From Microstegium vimineum (lineage: Eukaryota; Streptophyta; Magnoliopsida; Poales; Poaceae): DNA of 64,000 nucleotides. This document shows positions 11,413 to 23,500 of this stretch, one piece after another. The position numbers were made by a program, and so were the translations under genes. The stretch is from contig CM039134.1 of assembly GCA_022036555.1 (NCBI GenBank), positions 14,942,818-15,006,817 on the forward strand, written 5' to 3'. The notes under the pieces are model-generated. The model saw nothing but the letters and a program-made list of their open reading frames with translations. It had not been told where the DNA came from and ran no database searches. The stretch's first letter is position 1. Each line of letters begins with the position of its first letter.

Positions 11413-14400
11413 TGTCTTCATCTATCAGCAAACACAATTAGTCAGTCAAATATGTTAATATATAGATTTCCAGAAATATCAAACTACTTCGGCTCCATCG
11501 GTGTCTCCTTCAACGTCAGCACCATCATCACTATCATCCCATGTTCCCAAATCATCACTGTCACTCATTTTCATGAAACTCATCCTCCTCATCTTCACTT
11601 GGCCCCTTCTTTCTTTTATCATGTAGTAGTCCATCTTTCTCTCGCTTTCTCTTACCAAGATGACTCTTTTCATGTACTAGTCCATATGATTGTCCAACTT
11701 TTTTATCAACAGAATCTAGTTCATTCAGCCACTCTGTGATTGGGTTGGCATGATCAAAAAGTGCACAATCTATCATATCTTGAATAGGATCTGTAAGCTT
11801 TTCCTTCTCAAGTTGATCATTAGCTTCAAGCTGTTGTAGGTGTAGCTTTAGGTTATGATTTACAAAGACCAACTTATGAAGTTTAGTGTAACATAGTTTG
11901 TTTATAAGTCTGGTTTGGATCAGCAAAAATCTACACCAATTTCGTTCACAGTCACTTATAGAAATGCACTGTGACACAATTCTCAACGCATACTTTTGTA
12001 GTTCTTTGGTGTCTCCTCCGTACAGAGACCACCAAGTGGCTGCAAGAAAATTAAATTCAATTATAAGTATGGTGTTGGAATCTAGCTGGCTTGTAGTTAA
12101 GAGAAAGTACATTACTTAGACAATCACAAATCTAAGTGTGTACAATTTTCATAAGAGACAACCTCCAGTTTGTTAAATTATGATAAATGGAATGGATATT
12201 ACTTCAACTAACACTCAGCATGGTGTGAACTTCACACTCTTGTAGTGCATAACTTTTGACCGTATTTATTTTCTATAATACCAAGTTAACACTTATTTAA
12301 TTCCTAGGAATATACTATATGCAACCCAATAATCAATGAGACAAAAGTAGATATGCACTAAATTAAGTTAAAAAGGCAGCAAACAACTCAGAGTTATTTG
12401 AGGAGAAATTGCAGCCAATTGAGCTATTTTAGTACCAAATATTCCTTTGCTTCCTCTGTAATCCTAGAACTCAGATAAAGCCTTAACTGCACTTTCAGGG
12501 GAATCAACAATCCTTTCAATCACTATTGCTAGCTCCTTCAAATACTCAGGATTAGAAGTGGTGCTAAACTTGTAGTGACCTTCCGGGTTTAAGACATCAG
12601 CTACATGGACAAGAAGATTTCATATAAGAATGAATCACTAAAGTAAATGGAGCAAGACAACAAGAACTAATACTTGAACATGGGAAAATAGAAACAAGTA
12701 TATAGAAAACAACTCAGTACCTGCAAGCGTCAGAGTATTCTGGCACATATTTTTGACCCTACCATCCAGTAGCGCTAACACATTCTTCAGGATGTCCTTA
12801 TGCCCCTCTAGGTAAACTTCCAACATATTCCTGCAAGCTATAACTATTGGTATGAAACCTGAGATAGTGCCACTCTTTTGTGAATTTGCATAACCCAAGA
12901 GTATAGATTGGCGAAACCAACTCTAGCACAAATTTGACATTGTCCCACCATTGTTTACTTGACAAAAATTCATCTGCATACTAGTACTCAGTATCTCCAG
13001 TGTAGCGGCTGTTAGTCCATTCTTCTGATGCCATCCATTGTTGGAACTTATCCTGTCTATCCCAAAAGCTTTGGATGAATATATAGATAGTTCCAAACCT
13101 GGTGGCATTCCACCTGTACAATTCACCACCAATGTTGCGCTTCATAGCAACATGTATATTGTTATGATTGTAAAAGAACTTGCATATTCCTTGGGCACTA
13201 GATATCACCATAATCATTAACAACATCTTCTACTCCAACAGACCATGCAATTTCAGCATTGATTCTTTGCTTCCTAGCCTTGTTCGTCGCCCTTGCTCTC
13301 ATCCCATATGTTCTGCTTTCCTCCAAACATTTTCGCACATCCTTTGGCACCTTCTGGCAAGCTGCTACATTCCCAATGATCCCCACCAAATGTTCTTTGA
13401 ACCGGGTTGCAACTCCACCCCAAAGGCTCTATTGCAGTAGTCGCATTTGAATCCAGATCCAAAAAGTATACCATGTGTCCATACATTATCAATGGTTGCA
13501 CAAAATAGTAAATCTAAATTACCTAAGTGTCTAAATCTAAGCCTATAAGCATATCTCAAATGTATGACTAACACATGGACATGGTAGCTAGTGGATTCAA
13601 TAAATGAGAGAAGCAAACACAAAATCATACAAGTGCAAACCCATTTGGTACTAACACATAGTACAGGTCTACAAACTCAGACAAAATTATGAAGATTAAT
13701 GCTTTGCTCAAAATAAAAGGCTGACCAACAGAACCATTCATCTAAAACATAAAACCAATAACTAAATTCTCATGGCCCCTAGTTAGTACCTCCAAATCTA
13801 TTGTGCTTGTGCATGCCAAAATTGTTTGATTCACGCTTGTCGCTTGCACGAAAAAATTGGACAGGCAACATGCATATAAATTATGAAGATTATGCACAAC
13901 CAAAGTGATATGTACATGGTTCATTAGCATTCAAGTACTAATCTGCTCAGAACGAGACATCCATGTTACAAAAATGTAGGCTTTGTGCATATGAAATTGC
14001 AAGATCGAAAAACAATTGTACATATCACCGTCCTGTTGCAGTATTGTTCCGCCCATCACTCCGCTTGCCTAGAGCAGCTTCTTTGGTGGCTGCTCCTCCT
14101 TCTGCGCCTTTTCCGCGAGCATCGACGGGGTGTCTTCCCATCGCCTCATCCATTTACCTGCACGCACATTCGGTCCATTGAGAAGAGAAGCCACGTTGGG
14201 AAAGAAGTGTGTGCCAAGTACTGTACATGCGCGATCTAGCCGTCGGTGATGTCGACCTAGCCGCTGGGGTGTCAATCTGACCGCCCTAGTAGTGGGACCT
14301 GGTGGTTAGGTCGGCCAGGGAGCCCAGCGGTGGCGGTGGCTGATAGTTGAGGAGAGAAATGAATTTGCAAACGCCTAGGGTTTTAGCTGAGACTTTGTAT

Positions 14401-14560
14401 TGTGGGGAACAAATTATTGGCTCATACTGATTCCACTAGGCTAAACAAATTCAAAACAGGCCAAAATATTTTCAACGGTATGGGCCTTTATCGGACAAGG
14501 CCGGTAGAAACGAAAATCACCGATTTTCGACGAATTTTGGCCGAAATTCTGAACTCGGCC
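11413..14560 (-). mobile_element. Degenerate hAT-like DNA transposon
   Basis: This segment holds a broken transposase-like gene (11561-13630, -) and, beyond its 5' end, an AAACCCTAGG leader-like stretch (about 14375) and AT-rich inverted words around 14500-14560 (GAAACGAAAATCACCGATTT) of the kind seen near hAT termini. Exact ends and an 8-bp target duplication could not be placed. Confidence 0.5.
11561..13630 (-). pseudogene. hAT-like (BED finger / DUF659 type) transposase pseudogene
   Basis: Read on the minus strand, the pieces come in the order of a plant hAT-like protein. First, a BED-type zinc finger (FKCDYCNRAFG near 13420-13450; KEHLVGIIGN and ACQKVPKDV near 13350-13390 in another frame). 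Second, a middle part with TRFGTIYIFIQSFWDRQDKF (about 13045-13105). Third, a piece at 12638-12898. Fourth, the C-terminal dimerisation region WWSLYGGDTKELQKYALRI ... SDCERNW (about 11895-12030), followed by a Lys/Asp/Glu-rich tail. Intact members bind terminal repeats and catalyse cut-and-paste transposition in the nucleus. Here frames change at least three times. Some breaks could be introns, but the finger is split inside its motif, so this is not an active gene. Confidence 0.75.
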
Positions 14561-14620
14561 ATCAACACAACTCCCATGTTAGTGGATCTATCTCAATGCC
14601 ACGCACCCTAATGAATATAT
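13631..14620. other. Unassigned DNA upstream of the hAT-like pseudogene
   Basis: No coding region is supported. From 14590 to 14620 the sequence aligns with 37860-37885 (CGCACCCTAATGAATATAT against CGTGCCTTAATGGATATCT), so the end of this stretch belongs to the duplicated host segment interrupted by element 3. Confidence 0.5.
14616..14620. repeat. Target-site duplication, left copy, of element 3
   Basis: TATAT directly before the LTR at 14621 is repeated at 34212-34216 directly after the other LTR. Copia integrases make 5-bp duplications. Confidence 0.85.
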
Positions 14621-15906
14621 TGTAAGTACCTAATTAGCCTAGAGGGGGGGGTGAATAGGCCTATTTAAAAATCACTTAACAACTTTCTGTCAGTGAGGTC
14701 CGGCACTGCCGGGGTGGCCGGCACTGCTGCTCTCTGGGGGCAGCACTGCTGGTCACCTAAACAGATATGAGCACAATTCAAAATGTAAAGATAGAATGGA
14801 AATTGTTCTTGAATGGAAACCTTCCTAGAGGTGTAGGGAACCTCTAGCACCACCTAAAAGTGGTAGCAACACACCCACCAAGTAGATCGGGTCCAAACCC
14901 TAGAAATCACCTTGCAAGCAATGTATATCAAAGTAAAGTAAGAAGCACATGGTGACACAAGATTTGACCCGTGGTTCAGCTCGCCACCAAGGCTTGCCTA
15001 CGTCCACATTGTTGAGGTGCGCCACACAAGGCTCAAGCTCGCCACAAAGACTTGCTCTTTCCTCGGTCTCAAGTCAAGAGAGTGAACTCTCGAGATGAGG
15101 GGCAATGTATTAGCAAATTGGTGATGTTACAAACCTCCCTAGGCTGCCACACAAGTTGGCAAGCTCAAGGGTGACGCCTAGCCGGCTAGGAGCAAAGCTC
15201 CAAGAGTAACAAACTCAAACCGCTGGCCACCACGCGAACCAAATTTTTGTAGGAGTTGAAGATCCGAGAGAGAAGCTTCTTCTCAAGCTTGGAGGCTCAA
15301 TCTCTCAAAGGTTGATTGGAAATCAATGGAGGAGAGTGGTTGAGCACCAAGGGAGAATGGAGAGCAAGAAGAGAGCTTCCCTTTCTGTTCTTTCGAAGGC
15401 TGAGAGTGAGAATGACAGAACTAGTCGTTGGGGTGGAGTGAGGAGGTGTTAAATACCCCCTCACTGTCAACGGGCAATTTAAGTTGCGGCAGTGCTGGCC
15501 TTGGGCCCAGCACTGCTGGCTTTGGGCCCAGCACTGCCGGCCTGGAGGCCATCACTGCTGGCCTGGCAGAACCAGCAAGGAATGGATCTTTGAATAGTTG
15601 GCTGATTTGCCTTCTATGTATGTGGAGGTGTGATGTATTTGGATAGATATTGTATTTGGTTCACTTGTTGGCATGCGTGTTGAATCCCTCTTAATAGTAC
15701 GGCATACCTAACTCAATTTCAAAGTATAAAATGAATTTAAACTCCTTTGATCTTGTTGCCATGCACTTTTGTAATTGGAGGGGTCCGCCAACCTGTTCAA
15801 CAAGCTCCTTTCATTCAACCTGCTTGTCATACTTGTAAAGTCTCATTAGTCTTCTAAATATGTTGTCATGTCACCAAAACCCACTTAAGGCTTGATTGCA
15901 CTTTCA
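14621..15906 (-). mobile_element. 3' LTR of element 3 (1286 bp)
   Basis: On the plus strand it begins TGTAAGTACC and ends TTGATTGCACTTTCA. It pairs with 32943-34211 with few point differences but carries extra units of the GC-rich motif at about 15497-15541, and lacks one present near 33029-33052. The TATA-like box reads TTAAATA on the plus strand at 15449-15455. Confidence 0.92.
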
Positions 15907-16551
15907 ATCTCCCCCTTTTTGGTGATTGATGTCAACACACTTAGATCTTATAAAAGTAAATAATAATCTGAGACGATGCAAGTCATGGGTGTAGGAGCTC
16001 CCCCTAAATGTGTAAATAGGAATTTGAATTTTCAATTTGGCATGAAAGGCCAAAATTCACACATTGGAGTGAAATAGGGCTCCCCCTACATCCATGGCTG
16101 CTGTGGGGTGCTGAAAAAGTGTCACAAGAATATACATGATGCATATGAACCTGTCTCAACACATCAGAGTTGCTTGCTATCAGAGCAGCCCGGCACTACC
16201 GGCCTGGAGGCCAGCACTGCCGGCCTAGCTGCTGGCAGCAAGCCTACGGAAGCTATAGCACGGCCACACAGCATGATATAAATAAAAACTAAAGGCATAC
16301 TAAAACAAGCATGATATAAAAGAGAGAGTACATGTCCACAAATAACACAAATCAAGTACTTAAGTGGCAATATTACAATAAAATAGTTTTCATGTTGCTC
16401 TCTCATCTCACAAACTAAAAACTAAGATAACTAGCAGCTGCTCCTGCTCCATGACCGTCGAAGATTTGTTGTACCCCTTCACTTAGTAATTCTCCCCCTT
16501 TGGCAACAAGTCACCAAAAAGAGAGAAGAACAAAGCAAAAAAAAGTACAAA
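15907..16551 (-). other. Polypurine tract and 3' non-coding region of element 3
   Basis: CTCCCCCTTTTT on the plus strand at 15909-15920 is the polypurine tract of the minus strand, adjoining the LTR. A second such run lies at 16492-16502, next to the stop of the extra ORF. Copies of the GCC-rich motif lie at about 16185-16225. No gene is seen. Confidence 0.75.
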
Positions 16552-18101
16552 CTAGTCGTTGTCGTCCTCTATGTGGTCATCATCATCATCATCTTCATCA
16601 TCATCTTCATCTTCCTCATCATCATCATCTGAGGCTGAAGAGAAGTGAACACCAGGAGTTGAGGCACGCTTACTCAACCTTTGAGTCTGTGGCTGCTGAA
16701 TCTCCTGCTCCTCATCCTCATCATCTGAGTCATCATCATCTGAGTGATAGGTAGACTCCTCACTGAGCTCTGGTGGAGGTGTAGGAGGTGAAATCTGCCT
16801 GAGGCCCTGCTCCTGTCTGAGCTGCCTGATCTCAAGCCTAGTTTGGTAAGCATGGTTGTTGGCATAGCAGATGCCACTAAAGATCTTCTTGAGAATCCTA
16901 CCAAGCTTACCCTTCTTCCTATCTCTGCTAGATGTTGCTGCTGCTGCTCTAGAGGACTCAGGAAGGTCTGGAGCTGCTGCCCTGGTGCTGTCCCTGGGAG
17001 GAGTCACTATCTCCTGAACTGTTGTAGAGTGAATAGCCTTATTTGCTCTGAAGGGCTCATGAACGGTGTTCTTGTTGTAGATCCGGCCTGTCACCATCTC
17101 AATGATAAACATCAGGTAAGATGCATAAGGAAGCCCCTTCCTAGCATCATCAGCAGCAAGGAAGATCTCATCCCAAAGAAAGAGAGACACTGAAAAGGGT
17201 GGTGCTCCACCTCTCATCCTCCTAATCACATTTTTCGATGAAGAATAGAGGTTGGAGGATGATCCCACCTTGGGATAAAGAGTGGTCCTAAAGAGGTTGT
17301 TCAAGATGTAATACTTACTCCTTAGCCCCTTCACAAGAGCATCTGCATGCTGAGACTCAATGTAGAGCTGAGAAATCTCCTCATTTGTCAGCCCTCTCTC
17401 ATCATGAATGTTGGAGCACTCTCTGTCATCCTCCCCAAAGCCAAGAAGGCGAGCAAAAGTCACATAGTCTAGCCTATAGTGCCTGCCCTCTGTCATCCAG
17501 TGCATCACCATGTTCTCTCTGTCAAAATAGTAAGTGGAGTAGAACTGGTAGATGATCTCTGTGTTCCAGCCATTCTGGAATCCCATCCAATGATACATGC
17601 CAAGCTCCCTGCACTGATCAATGACCTGTCAAACACAGGATCCCTCTTGTTCTCTAAGTGCTCCCAATCAACATACTCCATCTTGATGATCTTGGGCTTA
17701 GCAGCATGGAAGAGGACAGTGGAGTAGTAATCAAAATGAAAAACATTCCAGAACCTGTAATCAACTCCCATGTCCTTTGGCACATCATAAGGAAAGATTG
17801 CCCTTTTCTCTTGGACAGTCCTCCACTAATTTCGATAGCTGACTCTTGGCCTTGCACGGGTGTCCTGAGGCTCTCTGACAAGCACTTCCTCAGGATGCTC
17901 AACAAGATGAAAAACATTGAACAATCCTAAATCCGGAGGTGTTCTAGGACAAACATCATCTCTGATTGTTCTACCTGTCCTTTGCAATTCTTCCTCTTGA
18001 ATTATCCTCTGCCTGGGATTCAGGCCATCATCAGCTAGGGGAGTACGAGCCTTTGACCTTGCCACCTTTCTTCCTGCACGACTCAATCCTCCGACGTCCA
18101 T
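16552..18101 (-). pseudogene. Extra 3' ORF of element 3, nearly full length
   Basis: The ATG at 18099-18101 opens a basic N terminus (MDVGGLSRAGRKVARSKA). A TAG at 17826-17828 (CAG in element 2) and the loss of one G near 17625 interrupt it; the last 348 codons (17598 to 16552) are open. In order it has a basic head, a globular part with DVPKDMGVDYRFWNVFH and WNTEIIYQFYSTYYFDREN, then YVTFARLLGFGEDD and RSKYYILNNLFRTTLYPK, a Lys-rich linker, a Gln/Arg coiled-coil-like segment and an Asp/Glu-rich tail. Total length about 515 codons. The YQFY region also appears in the extra ORF of element 5 (63937-63948), linking two families. The function is unknown; there is no signal peptide or membrane segment. 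Confidence 0.8.
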
Positions 18102-18448
18102 CTATGCATTTAAAAGAGAAAATGTTAAAGTTGTTGCACTTAGAATAGTAACTGCAACTCTAGTGGAGAGATTGGACCAAAAACTAGGGTCAATGGACGA
18201 TTATAGGAGCATGTGCAACAACGCTGTCACCAGGGGTCCGGCACTGTCGGCCTCTGGCCCGGCACTGCCGGCCTGGTGCAGACAACACCAATGCAAGCTC
18301 CATCAATCCTCCATTGAAACTAGGTTTTGATTAAATCTAACAACTAGAGGTACATCACCATACATAATGCAACTACTAATAACCTAAATCTCATCTCAAA
18401 ATCCGTACATTGCATAGATCGAACCAACCTAGGGTTTCCGGTTATTAC
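18102..18448 (-). promoter_or_regulatory. Candidate leader intron before the extra ORF of element 3
   Basis: On the minus strand, CAAAG is followed by GTAATAACC (donor at 18448), and a pyrimidine- and AT-rich end finishes in ATAG, with the AG (18103-18102) touching the ATG of the extra ORF. This is inferred from splice consensus only. Confidence 0.4.
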
Positions 18449-18830
18449 CTTTGAAAGAGAGGGAAGGAGACGAAGAAGGTGGGGCTTGACGCAGGAGGAA
18501 GATCCTCCACACCTCCTCCAATGGCAGCACCTCCAAAGGGGCAGCACTGCCGGGGGGAAGAGAGGGACCTCCGGGCTCCCTAGGTCTCCTTAGGGTTGAA
18601 AGAGGAGAGGGAGAGAGTTCTGTTGGAGAAGAAATGGTTTGGGATGGAGTCCCCTCGGGTCTGGGGTAGGAAATAAAGAAGAACCCGAGGGATTGGACTT
18701 GGGCCTGATAGGCTCAGGCCACTTAAGTCGCGGCACTACCGGGCTACAGGCCGACACTGCCGGACCCCCCAGCACTGCTGGCCTGGGGCCGGCACTGCTG
18801 GCCTAGCCAGAGCAGTGAGGTACTATGCCA
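18449..18830 (-). promoter_or_regulatory. Internal LTR-like promoter cassette of element 3
   Basis: In minus-strand order: GC-rich motif units (CCGGCAGTGTCGGCC and relatives, 18805-18728), the word GACTTAAGT (18720-18728), a weak TATA-like TTTATTTCC (18670-18678), a long CT-rich leader with AACCCTAA (18590-18625), and a donor-like site at 18448. The element's LTR shows the same order: motif array, CAACTTAAAT, TATTTAA box. The region is between RNase H and the extra ORF. The role as a promoter is inferred. Confidence 0.45.
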
Positions 18831-19019
18831 CCTTTATACTATATATTTATGCACTTATGGACACATACCCCTTGCCATATGTTGGTCAGTAAGCAAATCA
18901 ACAATCATATTATGACCAACATATTCAAGTTTCTTTCAAAATTGGTTTTGAAGCACATAATTGAAATTTTCAAAGTTTTGCCTAAGTCGCTAGGTAGACA
19001 AACAAATGTGTGCTATAGT

Positions 19020-19323
19020 TCAAACCACGTTACGAGAATCAAGAATATTCAGCTCACTACACAAAGCACAAAACCTTGTCTCATCGAGAGGCTTAGTGAA
19101 GATATCGACTAGTTGCTTTTCGGTGCTCACATGGCGAATTGCGATATCTCCTTTTAATTCGTGGTCTCTCAAGAAATGATGACGGATGTCTATGTGTTTG
19201 GTTCTAGAGTTACTAACGGGGTTGTTTGCAAGTTTGATGGCACTCTCGTTATCACATAAGACAGGCACCTTGGTGAATTGACATCCGAAATCTTTTAAGG
19301 TTTGCCTCATCCAAAGTAGTTTC
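19020..19323 (-). pseudogene. C-terminal part of RNase H of element 3
   Basis: From the insertion point of element 4 the minus strand reads WMRQTLKDFGC, then LCDNESAIKLANNP, SRTKHIDIRHHFLRDH and LVDIFTKPLDE, the standard C terminus of a copia RNase H, stopping at 19020. Its N-terminal partner is at 27052-27364. The RNase H domain degrades the RNA strand during reverse transcription. Confidence 0.9.
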
Positions 19324-20565
19324 TAGAGGAATACGAGGTTGCTACGCTAGCCGGAAAACAAAACTTTTCGACCTCATAAACCAGGATCTACTGCTAGTTA
19401 CAGGTTACGGGATTACCACTAGACGCGCAGGTGCAGCGGAAGACGACTTGACGTAGTCGTGTGCGTCGCAGCAGGCAGTGCAGTTGCGTGGTTGTCCGTC
19501 TCAACGTCCCCTTCGCGCGGTTCATCCTTGTGCTCCAGATGCAGCACCTCCGAGGAATCCCACACGTGCAGGGAGGAAGCGTTGCGCCTCCGGACTGCTA
19601 GGTCCGCGAGGAGCAAAAGGCACGAGCGTGGGGAGGCGACGGCGGCTGCCAGAAGGCGTAGGTTAGTCTCGCCCCACGCCCACCCCTTGCTTATATAGGC
19701 GTCCTGACGAGCTCCCACGTTGGAGGCCCATTAGTAACCCTAAACCTAGTCTAATTCGGGTCCAACCCGAATTAGGCTTCCAGCCCTTTAAGCGTGCGAC
19801 CCTATGGGCTCACGAATACATAGACATGGCCCAAGTACTCTTACTCGACCAATAGTTGATAGCGGCCTCTAGCAAGGCGTGTCAACTCCTATGCATACGC
19901 TATGATCATATCATACGAACCACTATGACCACGTACAAGTTATTCCCTTTGCCACTCGATATATGGTTCAACTCGTGGGTTAACACTTAACCCAAGCACG
20001 ACCATGCATTTGTTGATCCAATCACATGAGTGATCCAGTGATATCTCTCTCACGAAGAGAGGGGCAAATTCCATCTTGATTGTCTATGTCTCATAGCATG
20101 TTTCCCGACCACCCAAGGACCACCTTTATAACTACCCAATAACGGAGTAGCGTTTGATAGTCTCTAAGTAGATCGTTTCACATCTTGAGTACATACCACA
20201 ATCTCAGGTCTAAGGACATAACGTACATGACATGAATAGAGACTTTCTCTTGTTGGGTCAGTCCAGCCTACATGTCTCACATGTGCCCACATTATTAGTT
20301 TGACATCTCCATGTCTATGACTTGTGAAACATAGCCATCAACTAATACATGTGCTGGTCTAATATTCAAGTGTGCTCTTACAAGAATGCCGACCAGGGAC
20401 AACTTTCAGAATAACCATTCAGGTAATTGAGTTCCACAAACAATTCACATAATCGTCAATCAATACCAGTTGTCTATAATGGATATTCAAAGAACACTTT
20501 ATTAATCATGGATACAATCGGAATATAATCATCTACATGATTAGCTCTAGGGCATATTCCTAACA
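19324..20565 (-). mobile_element. 3' LTR of element 4 (1242 bp)
   Basis: The plus strand begins TAGAGGAATACGAGG and ends GGCATATTCCTAACA. A minus-strand TATA box (TATATAA) lies at 19691-19697. The adjoining 20566-20577 is the polypurine tract (GTGGGAGAC on the minus strand). Confidence 0.92.
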
Positions 20566-20585
20566 GTCTCCCACTTGCACTAGAG

Positions 20586-23500
20586 TTAATCTCTTAGATG
20601 TCTAATCCCCATAGACCTTAAGTGTGCCTCATGCTTAGGCTGTGGAAGAGCCTTTGTCAAAGGATCTGCAACATTCAAATCCGTATGTATCTTGCACATT
20701 TTGATCTCATCTCGACCGACGAACTTTCGAATAAGATGAAACTTCCGCAGTACATGTTTGTTCTTTTGGTGATTCCTTGGCTCCCTAGCCTGCGCTATCG
20801 CCCCATTGTTGTCACAATGTATATTCAATGGGCCAGACGCATTTGGAAACACACCAAGTTCAATGAGGAATCTCCTCATCCAAACAGCTTCCTTTGCAGC
20901 GGCAGAAGCTGCAATGTACTCGACTTCTGTTGTAGAATCAGTCACCGTCTCCTGCTTGGAACTTTTCCAACTTACAACACCACCGTTAATTGTGAACACA
21001 AAACCTGATTGAGACTGTGAATCATCTATGTCAGTTTGGAAGCTAGCATCGGTGTAACCATTTACAACGAGCTCCTCATTACCTCCATAGATTAGGAACA
21101 CATCTTTAGTCCTTCTCAAGTACTTAAGAATGTTTTTAACAAGCGTCCAGTGACTCTCACCTGGATTGGCTTGGTACCTACTCGCAACACTTAGAGCATA
21201 TGAGACATCTGGGCGAGTACATATCATGTTGTACATGATGGAACCAACTGCTGAAGCGTATGGAACCTTACTCATTCGTTTCCGCTCATCAGCTGTCGAA
21301 GGACACTGCTTCTCGCTGAAACGTATACCATGTGACATAGGCAAGAACCCTTTCTTGGATTGTTCCATGTTGAACCGTTTCAACACCTTGTCAATGTATG
21401 TCTCTTGACTTAATCCTATAAGCCTCTTTGATCTATCTCTATAGATTTTGATGCCCAAAATGTATGTTGCTTCTCCTAAATCCTTCATAGAAAAACTATT
21501 ATTCAGTGAAGTCTTTACAGATTGCAACATAGGAATGTCATTCCCAATCAATAGTATGTCATCCACATACAAGATTAGAAATACAACAGCGCTCCCACTT
21601 TCCTTCTTGTAAACACAAAGTTCTTCTTCATTCTGACGAAAGCCAAACCCTTTGATCACTTCATCAAAACGAATATTCCAACTCCGAGATGCTTGCTTTA
21701 ATCCATAAATGGATTTCTGTAGCTTGCATATTTTTCCAGCATTTTTAGGATCAACAAAGCCTTCGGGCTGTATCATATACACGTCCTCTTCCAAATTTCC
21801 ATTTAGAAAGGCTGTTTTAACATCCATCTGCCAAATCTCATAATCGAAATAAGCAGCAATTGCTAGAATGATCCGGATAGATTTAAGCATCGCTACCGGC
21901 GAGAATGTCTCGTCGTAGTCAACTCCTTGAACTTGCCGAAAACCCTTTGCAACAAGTCGAGCTTTATAGACGTGAACGTTTCCATCCATATCCTTTTTCT
22001 TTTTATAGACCCATTTGCACTCAATAGGTTTAACCCCATCAGGCGGGTCAACCAAGTTCCAAACTTGATTGTCTCCCATGGAATCTATCTCGGATCTCAT
22101 GGCACTTTGCCATTTCTCGGAATCTGGGTCCATCATTGCTTCCGCGTACGTTGCAGGTTCGTCATCGTCTAACAACAACACTTCCCCACGTGCCTCATGG
22201 ATTCTTGCTGACCTTTGTGGTTGTGGTGGTGTTTCTCTTGCCACAGGTATCTCAACTTGTTCTGCTACATTAGCATCACTCGTAGAGTTATCTCCTATTG
22301 GCTCATCTTGAACTTCTTCAAGATACACCTTTTCTATACTTTTCTCTTTGTTGAGAAACTCTTTCTCTAAGAAAACACCATTCCGAGCAACAAACACTTT
22401 GCCCTCTGATCGGTTGTAGAAGTAATACCCTAAAGTTTCCTTTGGATATCCCACGAAAAAGCATTTGTCCGACTTGGGTGTAAGTTTATCTGACATAAGT
22501 CGTTTGACATAAACTTCACGACCCCAAATCTTTAGAAAAGACAAACTGGCACTCTTACCAGTCCATATCTCATATGGTGTCTTGACTACAGACTTAGACG
22601 GTACCCTATTCAATGTGAAAGCGGTTGTTTCTAGAGCGTATCCCCAAAATGAGAGTGGTAGGTCTGACTGGCTCATCATAGACCGAACCATGTCCAACAA
22701 AGTCCGATTACATCGCTCGGACACGCCGTTTCTCTGAGGCGTTCCAGGTGGCGTAAGCTGTGGAACAATTCCGCAACTCTTTAGATGATTGCTAAACTCA
22801 TGGCTCAAATATTCGCCTCCTCGATCAGATCGCAAGGCTTTAATTTTCTTGCCACGTTGATTCTCTACTTCATTCTGAAATTCTTTGAACTTTTCAAATG
22901 TTTTAGACTTATGCTTCATTAGGTAGACATATCCATATCTACTAAAGTCATCAGTAAAAGTTATGAAGTATTGAAATCCACCTCTAGTTGTCGTGCTCAT
23001 TGGTCCACATACATCAGTATGTACGAGTTCCAACAAGTCAGACGCCCTCTCAGGAAATCCTTTGAATGGCGCCTTGGTCATCTTGCCTAGTAGGCAAGCC
23101 TCACATGTCTCGTATGATTCAAAATCAAACGAAGCTAGAAGACCATCATCATGGAGCCTCTTCATGCGATTCTCACTTATATGACCCAAACGACAATGCC
23201 ACAAATATGTAGAACTTAACTCATTAAGCCGAGGCCTTTTAGCATTAATATTACAGATAGGTGTATCATCAAGATTTAAAATAAACAATCCATTCACAAT
23301 GGATGCAAAAGCCACAAACATGTCATTCTTTGAGATCACACAACCATTGTCTTTACTCGCAAATGAATAACCATCCTTCATCAAACATGAAGGTGACACA
23401 ATGTTTCGACTTAAACTAGGAACAAAATAACAATTATTCAATTCCATGATAAATCCTGACGGGAGGTGAAGTTGCATCGTCCCAACGCTCAACGCAGCAA

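Noticed and set aside
11898..12119. Plus-strand ORFs inside the hAT-like region
   Set aside because: They are antisense to the transposase fragments read on the minus strand.
16552..18101. Retroviral-type envelope gene
   Set aside because: No signal peptide, no hydrophobic membrane segment and no glycoprotein-like cysteines; only the position recalls env.
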